Assembly (NCBI GenBank): GCA_003184365.1
Contig: NKYR01000090.1
Coordinates: forward strand, 139,453-171,668
DNA from: Evernia prunastri
Lineage: Eukaryota; Ascomycota; Lecanoromycetes; Lecanorales; Parmeliaceae
Direction of reading: 5' to 3'
DNA: 32,216 bases
Under the pieces are notes generated by a model. The model was not told where the DNA came from. It did not search any database and saw only the letters and a list, made by a program, of their open reading frames with translations. Made by a program: the position numbers and the translations under genes. This document shows positions 10,191-19,058 of this stretch, piece by piece (the first letter of the stretch is position 1; the number at the start of each line of letters is the position of its first letter).

Positions 10191-11603
10191 TGTTATTAAT
10201 AATAAGATAATAGTATAATAAACAAATAACGAATAAAATTATAAAATCTTTTATAGTGAAGATAACCGTCTATTGATTTATAAAATAATAAGTCGTAATT
10301 ATTCGATTACGATCGTATATATCTATGTCTTCGTAAAGAACGAAAAAAGACTTTTTTAACTTAAATAAATTAATAAGAAATTAAAGACTTTTTCGCTAAG
10401 CATTTCATATAATATAATGAAAAATGATTAAAATTTAATTTTAAAATTTATTAATAAAGTTATTAACGTTAAAAAAGCGACGACTTAGTAAGAAACGAAA
10501 TTCGTAAAGCTTCTAAAGAATTTAGAAGAAGATATTTATAGTCTAACAAATAATTAAAAACTCAATCACTCGAAAATTAGAATATTTATCTTCTTTATAG
10601 AAAATCTAAATATATAATATCTCGAATAAATCGTATTTATATTCGAAATGATTGACTCGAAGTTTCGAAGAGATAAAGTATCGAATTAAATAAATTATTA
10701 ATAAATTATAAAGCGATTATAGCGATTTTATATTTCGATAGAGCGTCGAATAAAGAATTTAAATAATAATATCTTAATTCGTTATTATTTAAAAGAATTA
10801 AGATAAAAGAAATAACGCGAAAAGCGCTAAAACTTCTTCTCTGAATTAATTTTCTGAAGAATTAAAATTTATATAAAATTATAATCTCAAGCGTGATAAA
10901 GAATCTAATAATAATTAATCGTAAAATCGATCGTAAATTTAAATACATATTAAAAAAAAAGTTGATTAAAAAAGAAGAGAAACTAAGAGTGTAAAGAAAG
11001 ATTAATTATAATTAATATTTAAAAAGAGCATTTAACTAAGACGTATAATTATAACTATATCTATAATATAATAATTAAATATCTTATACTTAATGAGAAG
11101 TCTAGCAAGTAATTTTTTAATAGAATAAAGATCTTTAATAATATTAAATCTGAAATTTTAATTAATCAATAAAAAAGTTTATATTCGAGATTTATAAACT
11201 TAATAAAAATAGTCGAGACGTATTATAAAAATCTATATACGACGAAGTTATCTAAAGACGCGTCGCGATAAGAGATTTTAAAAAATTTAACGAATAAGAT
11301 ATTCTCGAGAGCGATTATAAAGTTATTAATATCTATATCGATTAATAAGATAAAGCTAATTATTTAATATACGACTTTAAAAAAATCGTTCAAAAATAAC
11401 GATATCTTCTCGAAGTTTTATAAGATATTAACGTTTCGCTTAAAGAAGACGTTAAAAAAAGAACGAAAGTTCTCGTCTCTGATAATAAAGAGATTAATAA
11501 ATCTTTATAATTATACTGTCCTGGCCTTCTACGAGGTTATATATCCGTTATATACTCGATTAATAGCGGAAATAGTTACTTTACAAGTAAAGAGTCGATA
11601 TAC

Positions 11604-11724
11604 AACGATTATATAACGATTATATAATAGCGACGAAAGATAGTTAAGTTTTAGTCTCGTTATATAATCGTTTTAAATACTACGATTAAATAATATCTCG
11701 ATATATAATCGTTATATAATCGTT
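11604..11724. repeat. 23-bp perfect inverted repeat, 75-bp spacer
   Basis: Positions 11604-11626 and 11702-11724 are exact reverse complements. Each arm is itself a tandem of an 11-mer, AACGATTATAT. A further partial arm lies near 11659-11675. The sequence could fold into a cruciform or be the ends of a small RIPped element. Confidence 0.6.
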
Positions 11725-11819
11725 TTAAAATTAACTTACTAAATTTATCTAAAAATAATAAAAACGATTATTTTTAATTTTTAACTAAATCTTTTTTTAA
11801 ACTTTATTTTATTTTTAAA

Positions 11820-11896
11820 ACTTTTTTTCAATTTAATTTTTTTTCATTTCATTTTCATTTTCATTTTTTTCATTTTTTTCATTTTTTTTTTTTTTT
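11820..11896. repeat. T-rich (CATTTT)n-like tract
   Basis: Low-complexity T runs separated by CA, ending in a 15-nt T run just before LTR copy 3. No function is apparent. Confidence 0.6.
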
Positions 11897-11910
11897 AAGA
11901 TAGTCACGAT

Positions 11911-12135
11911 TGTCAGAACCGTGCCCAGAGTCAAGTCTAATGGGGGTAAATTGAATAAGACAACTAGATAAAGAGCGAATATGTACACAGGAGAAGAGCG
12001 CTTAAATACTAGGAAGAATCCCCGCTAGCCTATGTGATAATGAGAATGTGTCAATGACCAATAAATACTCTATGTGCCTGACACATAGCCATAAACACTC
12101 CCTTTGTACCTGACAGCTAGGGTACGTCCGTAACA
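11911..12135 (-). repeat. solo LTR copy 3, subfamily B, with 5-bp TSD
   Basis: 225-bp LTR of subfamily B, recognised by the variant segment GATAAAGAGCGAATATGTAC and by TGATAATGAG. It is flanked by perfect ACGAT direct repeats (11906-11910 and 12136-12140), so it is a genuine insertion later reduced to a solo LTR by LTR-LTR recombination. It sits between the RIP block and the minisatellite. Confidence 0.9.
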
Positions 12136-12140
12136 ACGAT

Positions 12141-12752
12141 CAATAATCATATAGTTATTAGAGATTTAGAGAGTTTTTAATCTTCGTAATCTTTCGAGTC
12201 ACTGCAGCAATGAAAATATCTCAGTCTCTTCTCTTACTTATACTTATACTTTTATTATATTTATTGCAGTTATATAGCTGTATAGTTACTTTAGTTATGC
12301 AGTCTTGAAAAGTTCTTAATCTCTGCAATCTTTCAAGTCACTGTAGCAAAAAAAATATCTTAGTATATTATATTTATATTTATAATTATGCTTATTGTAG
12401 CTATTTAGTAATACAATTATTTAGTCATATAGTTATATAGTTATATAGTCAATTTATGCTTGAAGGATTCTCAGTCTCTGTAGTCTTTACAGACTTTCGA
12501 GTCACTGTAGTAATAAAGATATCTCGTTCATATCTATATTTATAGTCATATCTATTATAGTTATTTAGTTATACAGTTATATAGTCATATAGTTATGTAG
12601 TTATGCAGTTATGTAGTTATTGCAATCTTAGAGAATTCTTAGTCTTCGTAATCTTCGCAGTCGCTACAGCAATAGAGATATCTCAGTCTTATTTATGCTC
12701 TTACTCATGCTTTTATCTATACTCTTATTTATATTATACTTATTGCAGTTAT
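12141..12752. repeat. degenerate minisatellite, about 4 units of 140-165 bp
   Basis: A unit with core TCGAGTCACTGCAGCAAT, then AATATCTCAG-like sequence, a T-rich stretch, TTATTGCAGTTATATAG and short TAGTTATA octamers recurs four times. Cores lie near 12196, 12335, 12500 and 12660. Units differ by many transitions, with CA/TG replaced by TA in some, so RIP has acted moderately. Inserted LTRs bound the array on both sides. No coding capacity is seen. Confidence 0.75.
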
Positions 12753-13070
12753 TGTCAGAACCGTGCCCAGAGTCAAGTCTAATGGGGGTAAATTGAATAA
12801 GACAACTAGATAAAGAGCGAATATGTACACAGGAGAAGAGCGCTTAAATACTAGGAAGAATCCCCGCTAGCCTATGTGATAATGAGAATGTGTCAATGAC
12901 CAATAAATACTCTATGTACCTGACACATAGCCATAAACACTCCCTTTGTACCTGACAGCTAGGGTACGTCCGTAACACTACCCCCCCCCTCAGGCAAGCG
13001 ATGCCCCAGCGCTGTAGATTGGCCTGCGAGTCGTCTGCGTGCAGAAAGAATGAGGATAGTGGCGAGGTCT
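12753..13070 (-). mobile_element. LTR copy 4 (subfamily B) plus 93 bp of pol end
   Basis: The 225-bp LTR occupies 12753-12977. It is followed by the polypurine tract and 93 bp of the chromovirus pol tail, after which sequence changes abruptly at 13070/13071 (GGCGAGGTCT then unrelated DNA). The 318 bp are almost identical to 13545-13862. It is a 3' LTR with a truncated interior; no partner 5' LTR is in place. Confidence 0.85.
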
Positions 13071-13544
13071 GTAGGCGGTCCATATCGTTAACTCTATGAC
13101 TCAGTCGAAAGGAAGGCATCGTGCTTGATGGCCTGACTGTCGGAAAGAGTACGTGACATTGCGCGATTTTCAGGGGGTCCTTGGACCCGAGGCCTACAGT
13201 CGTGTAAACCGCTCATTATGGGCACGGGCAGATACCTTATAATGAGCTGATTACCGTACTGCAGGCCTCAGGCCCATAAATGATGTCGTTGTGGTTGTGG
13301 GAACAAAAATGTGGTTTTGCGCTGTTGTTGATCCTCGAAGTAGGAAGGGAAACCTATGAAGTCTTCTTCGCGCCAAGATCTCATTTCCCAATTAGGGCAA
13401 GCCTCGGAGGCTTTCAAGCTCCGGGGCTTACTGGGCTAAGCTAGAACTATGACACTTAAGGGGAAGATTTCACGGTAGGGCTGAGGTTACCGCCGCTAGG
13501 TCCTTGCTAGCCGTGCTAGCTTAGGTTACTTTGATGGCCCAGAC
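13071..13544. other. unrecognised, non-RIPped spacer between two LTRs
   Basis: 474 bp of balanced composition with normal CpA/TpG, unlike the RIP block. No ORF of note on either strand. It carries small palindromic or repeated words (GGGTCCTTGGACCC, GCTAGCCGTGCTAGC). It may be part of another transposon, for example an LTR or non-coding leader. Confidence 0.4.
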
Positions 13545-13769
13545 TGTCAGAACCGTGCCCAGAGTCAAGTCTAATGGGGGTAAATTGAATAAGACAACTA
13601 GATAAAGAGCGAATATGTACACAGGAGAAGAGCGCTTAAATACTAGGAAGAATCCCCGCTAGCCTATGTGATAATGAGAATGTGTCAATGACCAATAAAT
13701 ACTCTATGTGCCTGACACATAGCCATAAACACTCCCTTTGTACCTGACAGCTAGGGTACGTCCGTAACA
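13545..13769 (-). repeat. LTR copy 5, subfamily B (225 bp)
   Basis: Full-length LTR, 3' LTR of the integrase/chromodomain fragment to its right. The pol reading frame runs through the polypurine tract and ends at a TAG inside this LTR (13751-13753). Subfamily B, unlike the LTR at the other end of the fragment. Confidence 0.9.
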
Positions 13770-14702
13770 CTACCCCCCCCCTCAGGCAAGCGATGCCCCA
13801 GCGCTGTAGATTGGCCTGCGAGTCGTCTGCGTGCAGAAAGAATGAGGATAGTGGCGAGGTCTCGGAGATTTCGGAGACGGCGTGGCCTTTTTGACTTGGC
13901 AATAGCGTTGTGAGGCCCAGGGTTCTCCGGATATTTGCTGTGATAGTCATTGACTACGTCCTGGGCCCCCTCAAACTCATTATTGTCAGTATTCCACCAA
14001 GTCAGGGTGTCATCATCATCTTTCCACTTGACTTGGTACTGCAATTGGTTGTAATGACGTCGAGAGTCTAGGATATCCTCCACAACCCATTCGTCACCCT
14101 TAGGCGTCTCGATTGGCTTTGCGGGAGGATTCTTCTGGCCCGGGAGCAGATCCCTAGGAGCGAGCGTCAATAGTTTGGGACTGACGACTGGACGGATCTT
14201 CATTGTGGGAGGGAGTTGGAGTTTGTATGCAGATCCCACGACCTTAATGACTTTGAAAGGTCCTTCGTTCTTGTTTCCCAGCTTCTTTGACGGGCGTGTG
14301 GTCTCAATATTGCGGCTGTCCAAGAAGACCATATCGCCTTTCTTGAACTTGATATCGAGGCGANCTCTGTCTGTCCGTCAGTCTCCGGATGGAATGCTGT
14401 AGACAGTTTGGCCTCTATGCCGAGCCGTTGGCAGAAAGACTTCCAGACGGTGGCTATAAACTGTGGCCCTCTATCGGAGATAATGCTGAGAGACAGGCCA
14501 TGAAGCCTAAAGACCTCCTTCAGGAGTATTAGCACGGTTGCTTCAGCAGTCGTTCCCCCGTCTTCCGTAGTGCAGGGAACGTAATGACGTTCTTTAGTCA
14601 GCCTGTCTATGAGGACACAAATAGAGTTCCATTGCTCTGACATAGGGAGCCCNCTAGAGATAGCAAGTTCCTTCCTCATCAATAGAATCTTGGTCAACCA
14701 CC
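13751..14702 (-). pseudogene. chromovirus integrase-chromodomain fragment, deleted
   Basis: Minus-strand Ty3/gypsy pol remnant. From 14652 the integrase core is readable (CVLIDRLTKERHY, then SDRGPQF with the second catalytic Asp, then HPETDGQTE with the Glu). The first catalytic Asp is lost at the N at 14653. At the N at 14364 the frame jumps and roughly 90 residues of integrase are missing. After that come the GDMVFLD...GPFKVIKVVG domain and a chromodomain (EWVVEDILDSRR, YQVKWKDD, TWWNTDNNE), then a basic tail. Chromodomains of this clade steer insertion to methylated histone H3, which fits a location inside a RIP block. Confidence 0.85.
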
Positions 14703-14925
14703 TGTCAGAACCGTGCCCAGAGTCAAGTCTAATGGGGGTAAATTGAATAAGACAACTAGATAAGGAGGAAATATGTACAGAAGAAGAGCGCTTAAATACT
14801 AGGAAGAATCCCCGCTAGCCTATGTGTCAATGGGAATGTGTCAATAACCAATAAACCCTCTATGTGCTAGACACATAGCCATAAACACTCCCTATGTGCC
14901 TGACACCTAGGGTACGTCCGTAACA
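14703..14925 (-). repeat. LTR copy 6, subfamily A (223 bp)
   Basis: Placed where a 5' LTR would be for the fragment on its left, but of subfamily A while the other end is B. The next minus-strand bases are GGTGGTTGACCAAGATTC, different from those after copy 2, so the two cannot both be followed by the native primer site. Flanking pentamers do not match. Confidence 0.85.
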
Positions 14926-14964
14926 ATATAGAGAGAAAAAGACGAATAAGTGATAACAGAAGCT

Positions 14965-15332
14965 TATTTTTTACGTAGTAAATACTAAAAGACTTATAAT
15001 AACTAATAAATGATAGAATTGCTATAAAATATATATATCTTGCTATCTACGAAGGATTAATATCGCGTAATGTTTTCGTGTCGAGTTATGATACAATTTT
15101 AGGAATAAGTAGATATTTTTTTAGGGTGGTGCAAGTAGAGAATATTCATTTTCTACGTAGTGAAAGACTTGTGATAGTTAAAAAACACTACAATAGCTGT
15201 AAGAGATAGACATCTTACTATCTACGAAGGACCAGTACTGCGCAACATTTTCGTGTCGAGTTATCATACAATTCTGGTGGTAAGTTGGCTTTTTTTTGGG
15301 TGACGGACTTATCGGATTTTAGGGGTGGTGCA
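14965..15332. repeat. diverged direct repeat (about 170 and 188 bp)
   Basis: Unit 1 (14965-15133) and unit 2 (15145-15332) share order and landmarks: TACGTAGT, CTATCTACGAAGGA, TTTTCGTGTCGAGTTAT, ATACAATT and GGGTGGTGCA. Differences are mostly transitions of RIP type, e.g. GATTAATATCGCGTAATG against GACCAGTACTGCGCAACA. Unit 1 is the more degraded. The rest of 14926-15565 holds no gene; it includes the promoter side of guanylate kinase. Confidence 0.75.
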
Positions 15333-15565
15333 TTTCCCAGTGAGTTGCATTTCCTGGTGGATACGAGTAAGTATCGAACTTGCCGGGCCGCTGCCGATGC
15401 TTAGCGCAGGATCCTGGAAAAGCCTATTGGTTTCTAACTGACTGGTGATCCGTGAAACCATTTGCTTCTATGCTTCTGCGTAGAGCTGCATCAACTCGCT
15501 CGGCATCACTGTTCAAGAGAATCCCACTTCTTACGGCCTCTTGCTGTTCGCTCCAATACTCTATG

Positions 15566-16361
15566 ATGGCTCCTTCAGGTACCAATATGTTCTCCGTTGC
15601 GAGCCCAGTGAGCAAAGTCCGTTGTGGCTGAACCTTTGACCGGACAGCGACCCAGAAACATCGCCCAATCGTTATTTCTGGTCCCTCTGGATCTGGGAAA
15701 TCGACCATACTCAAGCGTCTGTTCGCAGATCATCCGAATGCCTTTGGCTTCTCCGTCTCACGTACGAGTCCATTTGCGCGCGCCTCTACTCCAATCCTTC
15801 CGCTTACAACGTACCTAGACACCACCCGCTCTCCTCGGCCCGGCGAGCAGGATGGTCGTGAATACAATTTTACCAACCAAGAAGCATTCCTGGCTCTGGT
15901 AAAGGATGGCGGTTTCATCGAACATGCTAGATTTGGAGGGAATTACTATGGGACGAGCGTGAAGGCTGTCAAGGATGTGGCGGAGAAGGGGCGGATATGT
16001 GTCTTGGATATTGAGATGGAGGTGTGTACTCGGTCAATGCAAAGCTCTCCGTGGTCGGAACCATGGCGCCGCTAATCGGTTCTTTCAGGGTGTCAAACAA
16101 GTCAAAAAGACGGACCTAGGAGCACGTTTTTTGTTTCTATCACCGCCGTCACTTGAAACACTAGAAGAGAGATTAAGGGGCAGAGGGACGGATGACGAGG
16201 AAAGTGTGAAGAAGAGATTAGAGCAGGCGGATAAGGAGATGGCATTTGCAAAGGAGGAAGGTGTGCATGATAAGATCGTTGTTAACGATGACTTGGATAG
16301 AGCTTACCGAGAGGTGGAGGAGTGGGTTGTGGATGGAGGAAAATACGGAGGCCATGCTTAA
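15566..16361 (+). CDS. guk1: guanylate kinase
   Basis: Model: join(15566..15578, 15648..15761, 15819..16021, 16089..16361), 200 aa; the yeast enzyme is 187 aa. It phosphorylates GMP to GDP in the cytosol with ATP. The P-loop GPSGSGKST is at residues 16-24, followed by SHTTRSPRPGE (GMP-binding), EGQDG-type DGREYNF, GGNYYGT, and LDIEMEGVKQVKK. The C-terminal lid and helices (ERLRGRGTDDEESVKKRL) are complete. Introns are 69, 57 and 67 nt with good donors and acceptors; intron 1 has branch GCTGAAC. Exon 1 is only 13 nt. An in-frame ATG lies just upstream (15563), but the second has the better context (A at -3, G at +4). The gene starts about 230 bp from a RIP-marked repeat and reads toward the septin gene. 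Confidence 0.88.
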
Positions 16362-16690
16362 TTTTGCCGCCTGATGAATCTATGAAAGAATCATAGAAGA
16401 GGATCTCTTCTTTATAGTGACCATGAAATGATGATTATCTAGACCAAGTAGACCTTGATGGTCTACTGACGTTGTCCATGGTCTATACTCATGGGTCTTT
16501 TGGGCTCCGAGGAGCAGATGCAACTCAAGTAGGACAATGCTAGGAAAGTTTCGCTGGCCGATTGATTATGTGGGTCAGAAGTTCCCAATTGCACATTTCC
16601 CGCTGACCCTGCAAGTAAAGACTAAAACTGCTGCATGCTGAAGAAAGTCCAATTCCCTGGAATTAGGAAAATTCTCCAGGCGTTGCCTGT
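16362..16690. other. convergent 3' region of guk1 and septin
   Basis: 329 bp between two stop codons facing each other. It contains hairpin AGAAGAG-GAT-CTCTTCT near 16395 and a stronger nested hairpin at 16440-16485: inner AGTAGACC/GGTCTACT with a 5-nt loop, outer TAGACCA/TGGTCTA. Both mRNAs probably end here. No ORF. Confidence 0.5.
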
Positions 16691-17931
16691 TCAATATCCA
16701 TTCATCGTCATTCTCTGCGACTGCCTGCTCAACTCCCGATCTGCAGATGGGCTGATAGGCCGGCTACCCTGACCAGCAGCACTGTTCTCTTTGAGTGCCA
16801 GCAGTTGCTTCGCACGGAAAGTCTCGTAATGGATCTGCGAGGTCGTTTCAATGAGGTCTTGCAGATGCGTACGAGTCAGAAAGTTCCTCAACGACACAAA
16901 CTCGCAGTGGTTCTCATCCTCGACGTTGATCACACCCCAGCGATTCTGGCGCCCACGCACTGATCGTCCACCAACAACGATTGAATTCTCGGATCCAACC
17001 ACAGCGAATGGAATGAGGTCCTTGATACTAGTGTTTGTTGCGCGTTCCTCTTCATCTTGCTCGTCGTTGTCATAAGGGTACATTCGCAGGTTGTGGAACG
17101 TGAATTCTTCCTTGATACGTTCCTTGAATGCCAAGCGCTCCTCCAAAGTCAGTGAATCAGACTTCGCAATCACAGGCACGACATTGACGACATCAGAGAG
17201 CTTCTTCAGAACCACGATATCTATAGGTTTGAGGCTGAAGAGAGTTAGTACACCGTCCTGAGGAAGCGAGCATGGATGCTACACGCAACATACGCATGAC
17301 CTGATGGCTGAATGAAAAATAGACAACAGTGGACGCGGGTGTCTTGGATGTATCGCTCTCGTTGCGCCGTAAGTTCCTTTCGCAGGTATGCCGAGTGCTG
17401 ATCCTTAATGTACTTGACAATGGGGTCCCAACTACAGCGAATTAGATTGCCGTGCTACCAGTGATGATCATGGTTTCTTACCATCTATCATTGTTGACCT
17501 GATCGCCGTACCCTGGAGTATCAACAATGTTGAGCCGTAGGCGTACGCCATTCTCCTCAATTACTATCATATATCTTTAGTGCTTCTCTAGTATGTGGAA
17601 ACTTTTGAGCGCACCATGAGAGACGGATTGAATCTCGGTTGTGTTTCGGACAGGTTCTGAAGGCGAGAGGCGACCTTTGGAGTCTATGAGATGAGAAGCG
17701 AAGATGGTGTTTATGAGGGTCGATTTCCCTAACCCCGTTTGACCTGCAAAAATTGTCAGGCTTAAGGTTATGTCGCCATAGAACATGAACTCTAGCCATA
17801 CCAACGCAAATGACGTTGAATTGAAAGCCACGTTTGAGGAGTTTGCGTTCAATTTGGGTAGTGATGCTGTCGAAACCGACATGGCTCTTGGGCATCACGG
17901 GACCTTGTTGGGGAGGCATCGCAGTTGCCAT
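16691..17931 (-). CDS. cdc10: septin, Cdc10/AspD type
   Basis: Model: complement(join(16691..17234, 17294..17431, 17482..17563, 17615..17743, 17802..17931)), 340 aa. Four introns of 59, 50, 51 and 58 nt; one has a textbook TACTAAC branch. It is a GTP-binding septin that assembles into heteropolymers at septa and the growing cortex. Seen: polybasic KLLKRGFQF, Walker A GQTGLGKST (44-52), DTPGYGD (101-107), AKSD (183-186), and the septin unique element (RGRQNRWGVINVEDENHCEFVSLRNFL). There is no long C-terminal coiled coil, which with TRTHLQDLIETTSQIHYE points to the Cdc10 group rather than Cdc3, Cdc11 or Cdc12. The last 30 residues are Ser/Arg-rich. It is divergent from the bL32m gene. Confidence 0.92.
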
Positions 17932-18224
17932 GATAAGCGGAGCAGGATGGAAGCCTGAGTGAGTGTGGATCGAGGAACGAATCGAAATTCTAGGTCAGTG
18001 TGTCAGGGTTGAATTCCTTGACCATCGATGATTAAGAAAGTAGCTGGGCGAGGGGGAAGAAGCTTCGCATTAAAAGGGGGCTCGAGCTAGTAGTGTAGCC
18101 TCTTTTCTTTCCTGTACTACGGAGGTATTCATGAAGTCGAATCAACGCGGCGCCCGACAAACCAATTGCCTCTTACAACTGAATCATCAGAAAACCGCTT
18201 TGTGAATCGACTCAAGTACTCGTT
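17932..18224. promoter_or_regulatory. shared divergent promoter, septin and bL32m
   Basis: 293 bp between two start codons pointing apart. It is pyrimidine-rich around 18090-18110 on the plus strand. No clear TATA box, and no ORF of note. Confidence 0.5.
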
Positions 18225-18696
18225 ATGGCCCTTCGCCAGCTGTTCCCCACTCTACTCTTACCACATGCGATCGCCTTTCCAGCTGCCACATCCCCATTAC
18301 GTACAAATACGGCCCCACTCCTCGGACATATCCTACGACCCGTCCTACAGCTCTCATTTACCATACCTACAGTTACACGATTCGACGTGCCATCAATATT
18401 GGACGGGCTCTGGGAATCAATTCTGCGGGCGGTACCCAAAAAAAAGACATCGCATAGGAAAAAGCGCCAACGGTTCATGGCAGGGAAGGCTTTGAAAGAC
18501 GTGACTGCCCTGAATAAGTGCTCAGCTTGTGGCAATGTCAAAAGAGCGCATCTACTGTGTCCCTTCTGCGTCAATGGTCCGTCAAGACTTGTATACTCGG
18601 AATTTGTTAAGCTGATCTTCTACAGAGATCCGAGACATGTGGGGCAAGAAGGGATCCGAAGGGTCGGAGGAGAAGATAGCAGCGGCGGACGCATAA
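18225..18696 (+). CDS. mrpl32: mitochondrial ribosomal protein bL32m
   Basis: Model: join(18225..18576, 18626..18696), 140 aa. The 49-nt intron (donor GTCCGT, acceptor CTACAG) restores the family-like ending NEIRDMWGKKGSEG; reading on without splicing gives an unrelated tail. It is a large-subunit protein of the mitochondrial ribosome. The first 70 residues are a presequence region; the mature part begins near AVPKKKTSHRKKRQR, as in bL32m proteins trimmed by the m-AAA protease. The zinc site is C99-x2-C102-x9-C112-x2-C115. The C-terminus is Glu/Ala-rich. Confidence 0.9.
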
Positions 18697-19058
18697 TGCA
18701 AACTTGTACATGACATTGTGGACTCCATTTGGCGGCATAGCGTGGTACATAGGTGTATAGGAGCATTGGGGTAGCGTCCGGTGCCAGATTCCAAAGCTTC
18801 AAGCTCTATGCATCAGCGTACAACGGGCATAGTGTGCAAAGCTTCAAGCGAATCATCAGACCGTCATTGGCTAGGATCATCTCAATATTTATGGCCTGTC
18901 AGAGAACTAAGAGCTTTAAATCTCCTGACACCCGGAGTCACAGAGCGACCACTCGAACTTCGCAGCCTTCTTTGCTAACAGTATTCCTATCTACTCACTG
19001 AACGCTTGCTTCATTGAGCAAACTTCAAGGTTGCAACAACTCCTAAATTTCATGAGCG
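18697..19058 (+). promoter_or_regulatory. intergenic, bL32m to Ski8-like
   Basis: 362 bp holding the 3' end of bL32m and the promoter of the Ski8-like gene, both on the plus strand. An 11-nt word, AAAGCTTCAAG, occurs twice (near 18793 and 18838). No ORF is supported. Confidence 0.4.

Larger units (their letters stand above)
6633..11910. other. RIP-degraded AT-rich block
   Basis: About 5.3 kb of very AT-rich DNA. TpA is everywhere, CpA and TpG are scarce, while CpG (TCGA, ACGA, TCGT) is kept. That is the expected product of C-to-T mutation at CpA on both strands, i.e. RIP of former transposon copies. Stop codons saturate all frames and I could not recognise any ancestral protein. Internal exceptions are listed separately: a less mutated island, an inverted repeat and a T-rich tract. 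Such blocks are usually silent, H3K9-methylated heterochromatin; that is family knowledge, not visible here. Confidence 0.85.

Noticed and set aside
11820..11896. T tract as the poly(A) tail of a minus-strand LINE
   Set aside because: The sequence to its right is an LTR and a minisatellite, not LINE coding sequence.
14685..14702. Primer-binding site GGTGGTTGACCAAG next to LTR copy 6
   Set aside because: The bases beside LTR copy 2, which should be the same site, are different, and copy 6 sits in a mosaic with a nearby N.
15350..15420. tRNA or tRNA-derived SINE on the minus strand (AAGTTCGATACTTA resembling a B box)
   Set aside because: The T stem has a mismatch, no matching 5' acceptor strand and no convincing A box. 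A degraded SINE is possible but unsupported.
15424..15714. 96-codon minus-strand ORF
   Set aside because: It is the antisense of the guanylate kinase P-loop exon and upstream intron.
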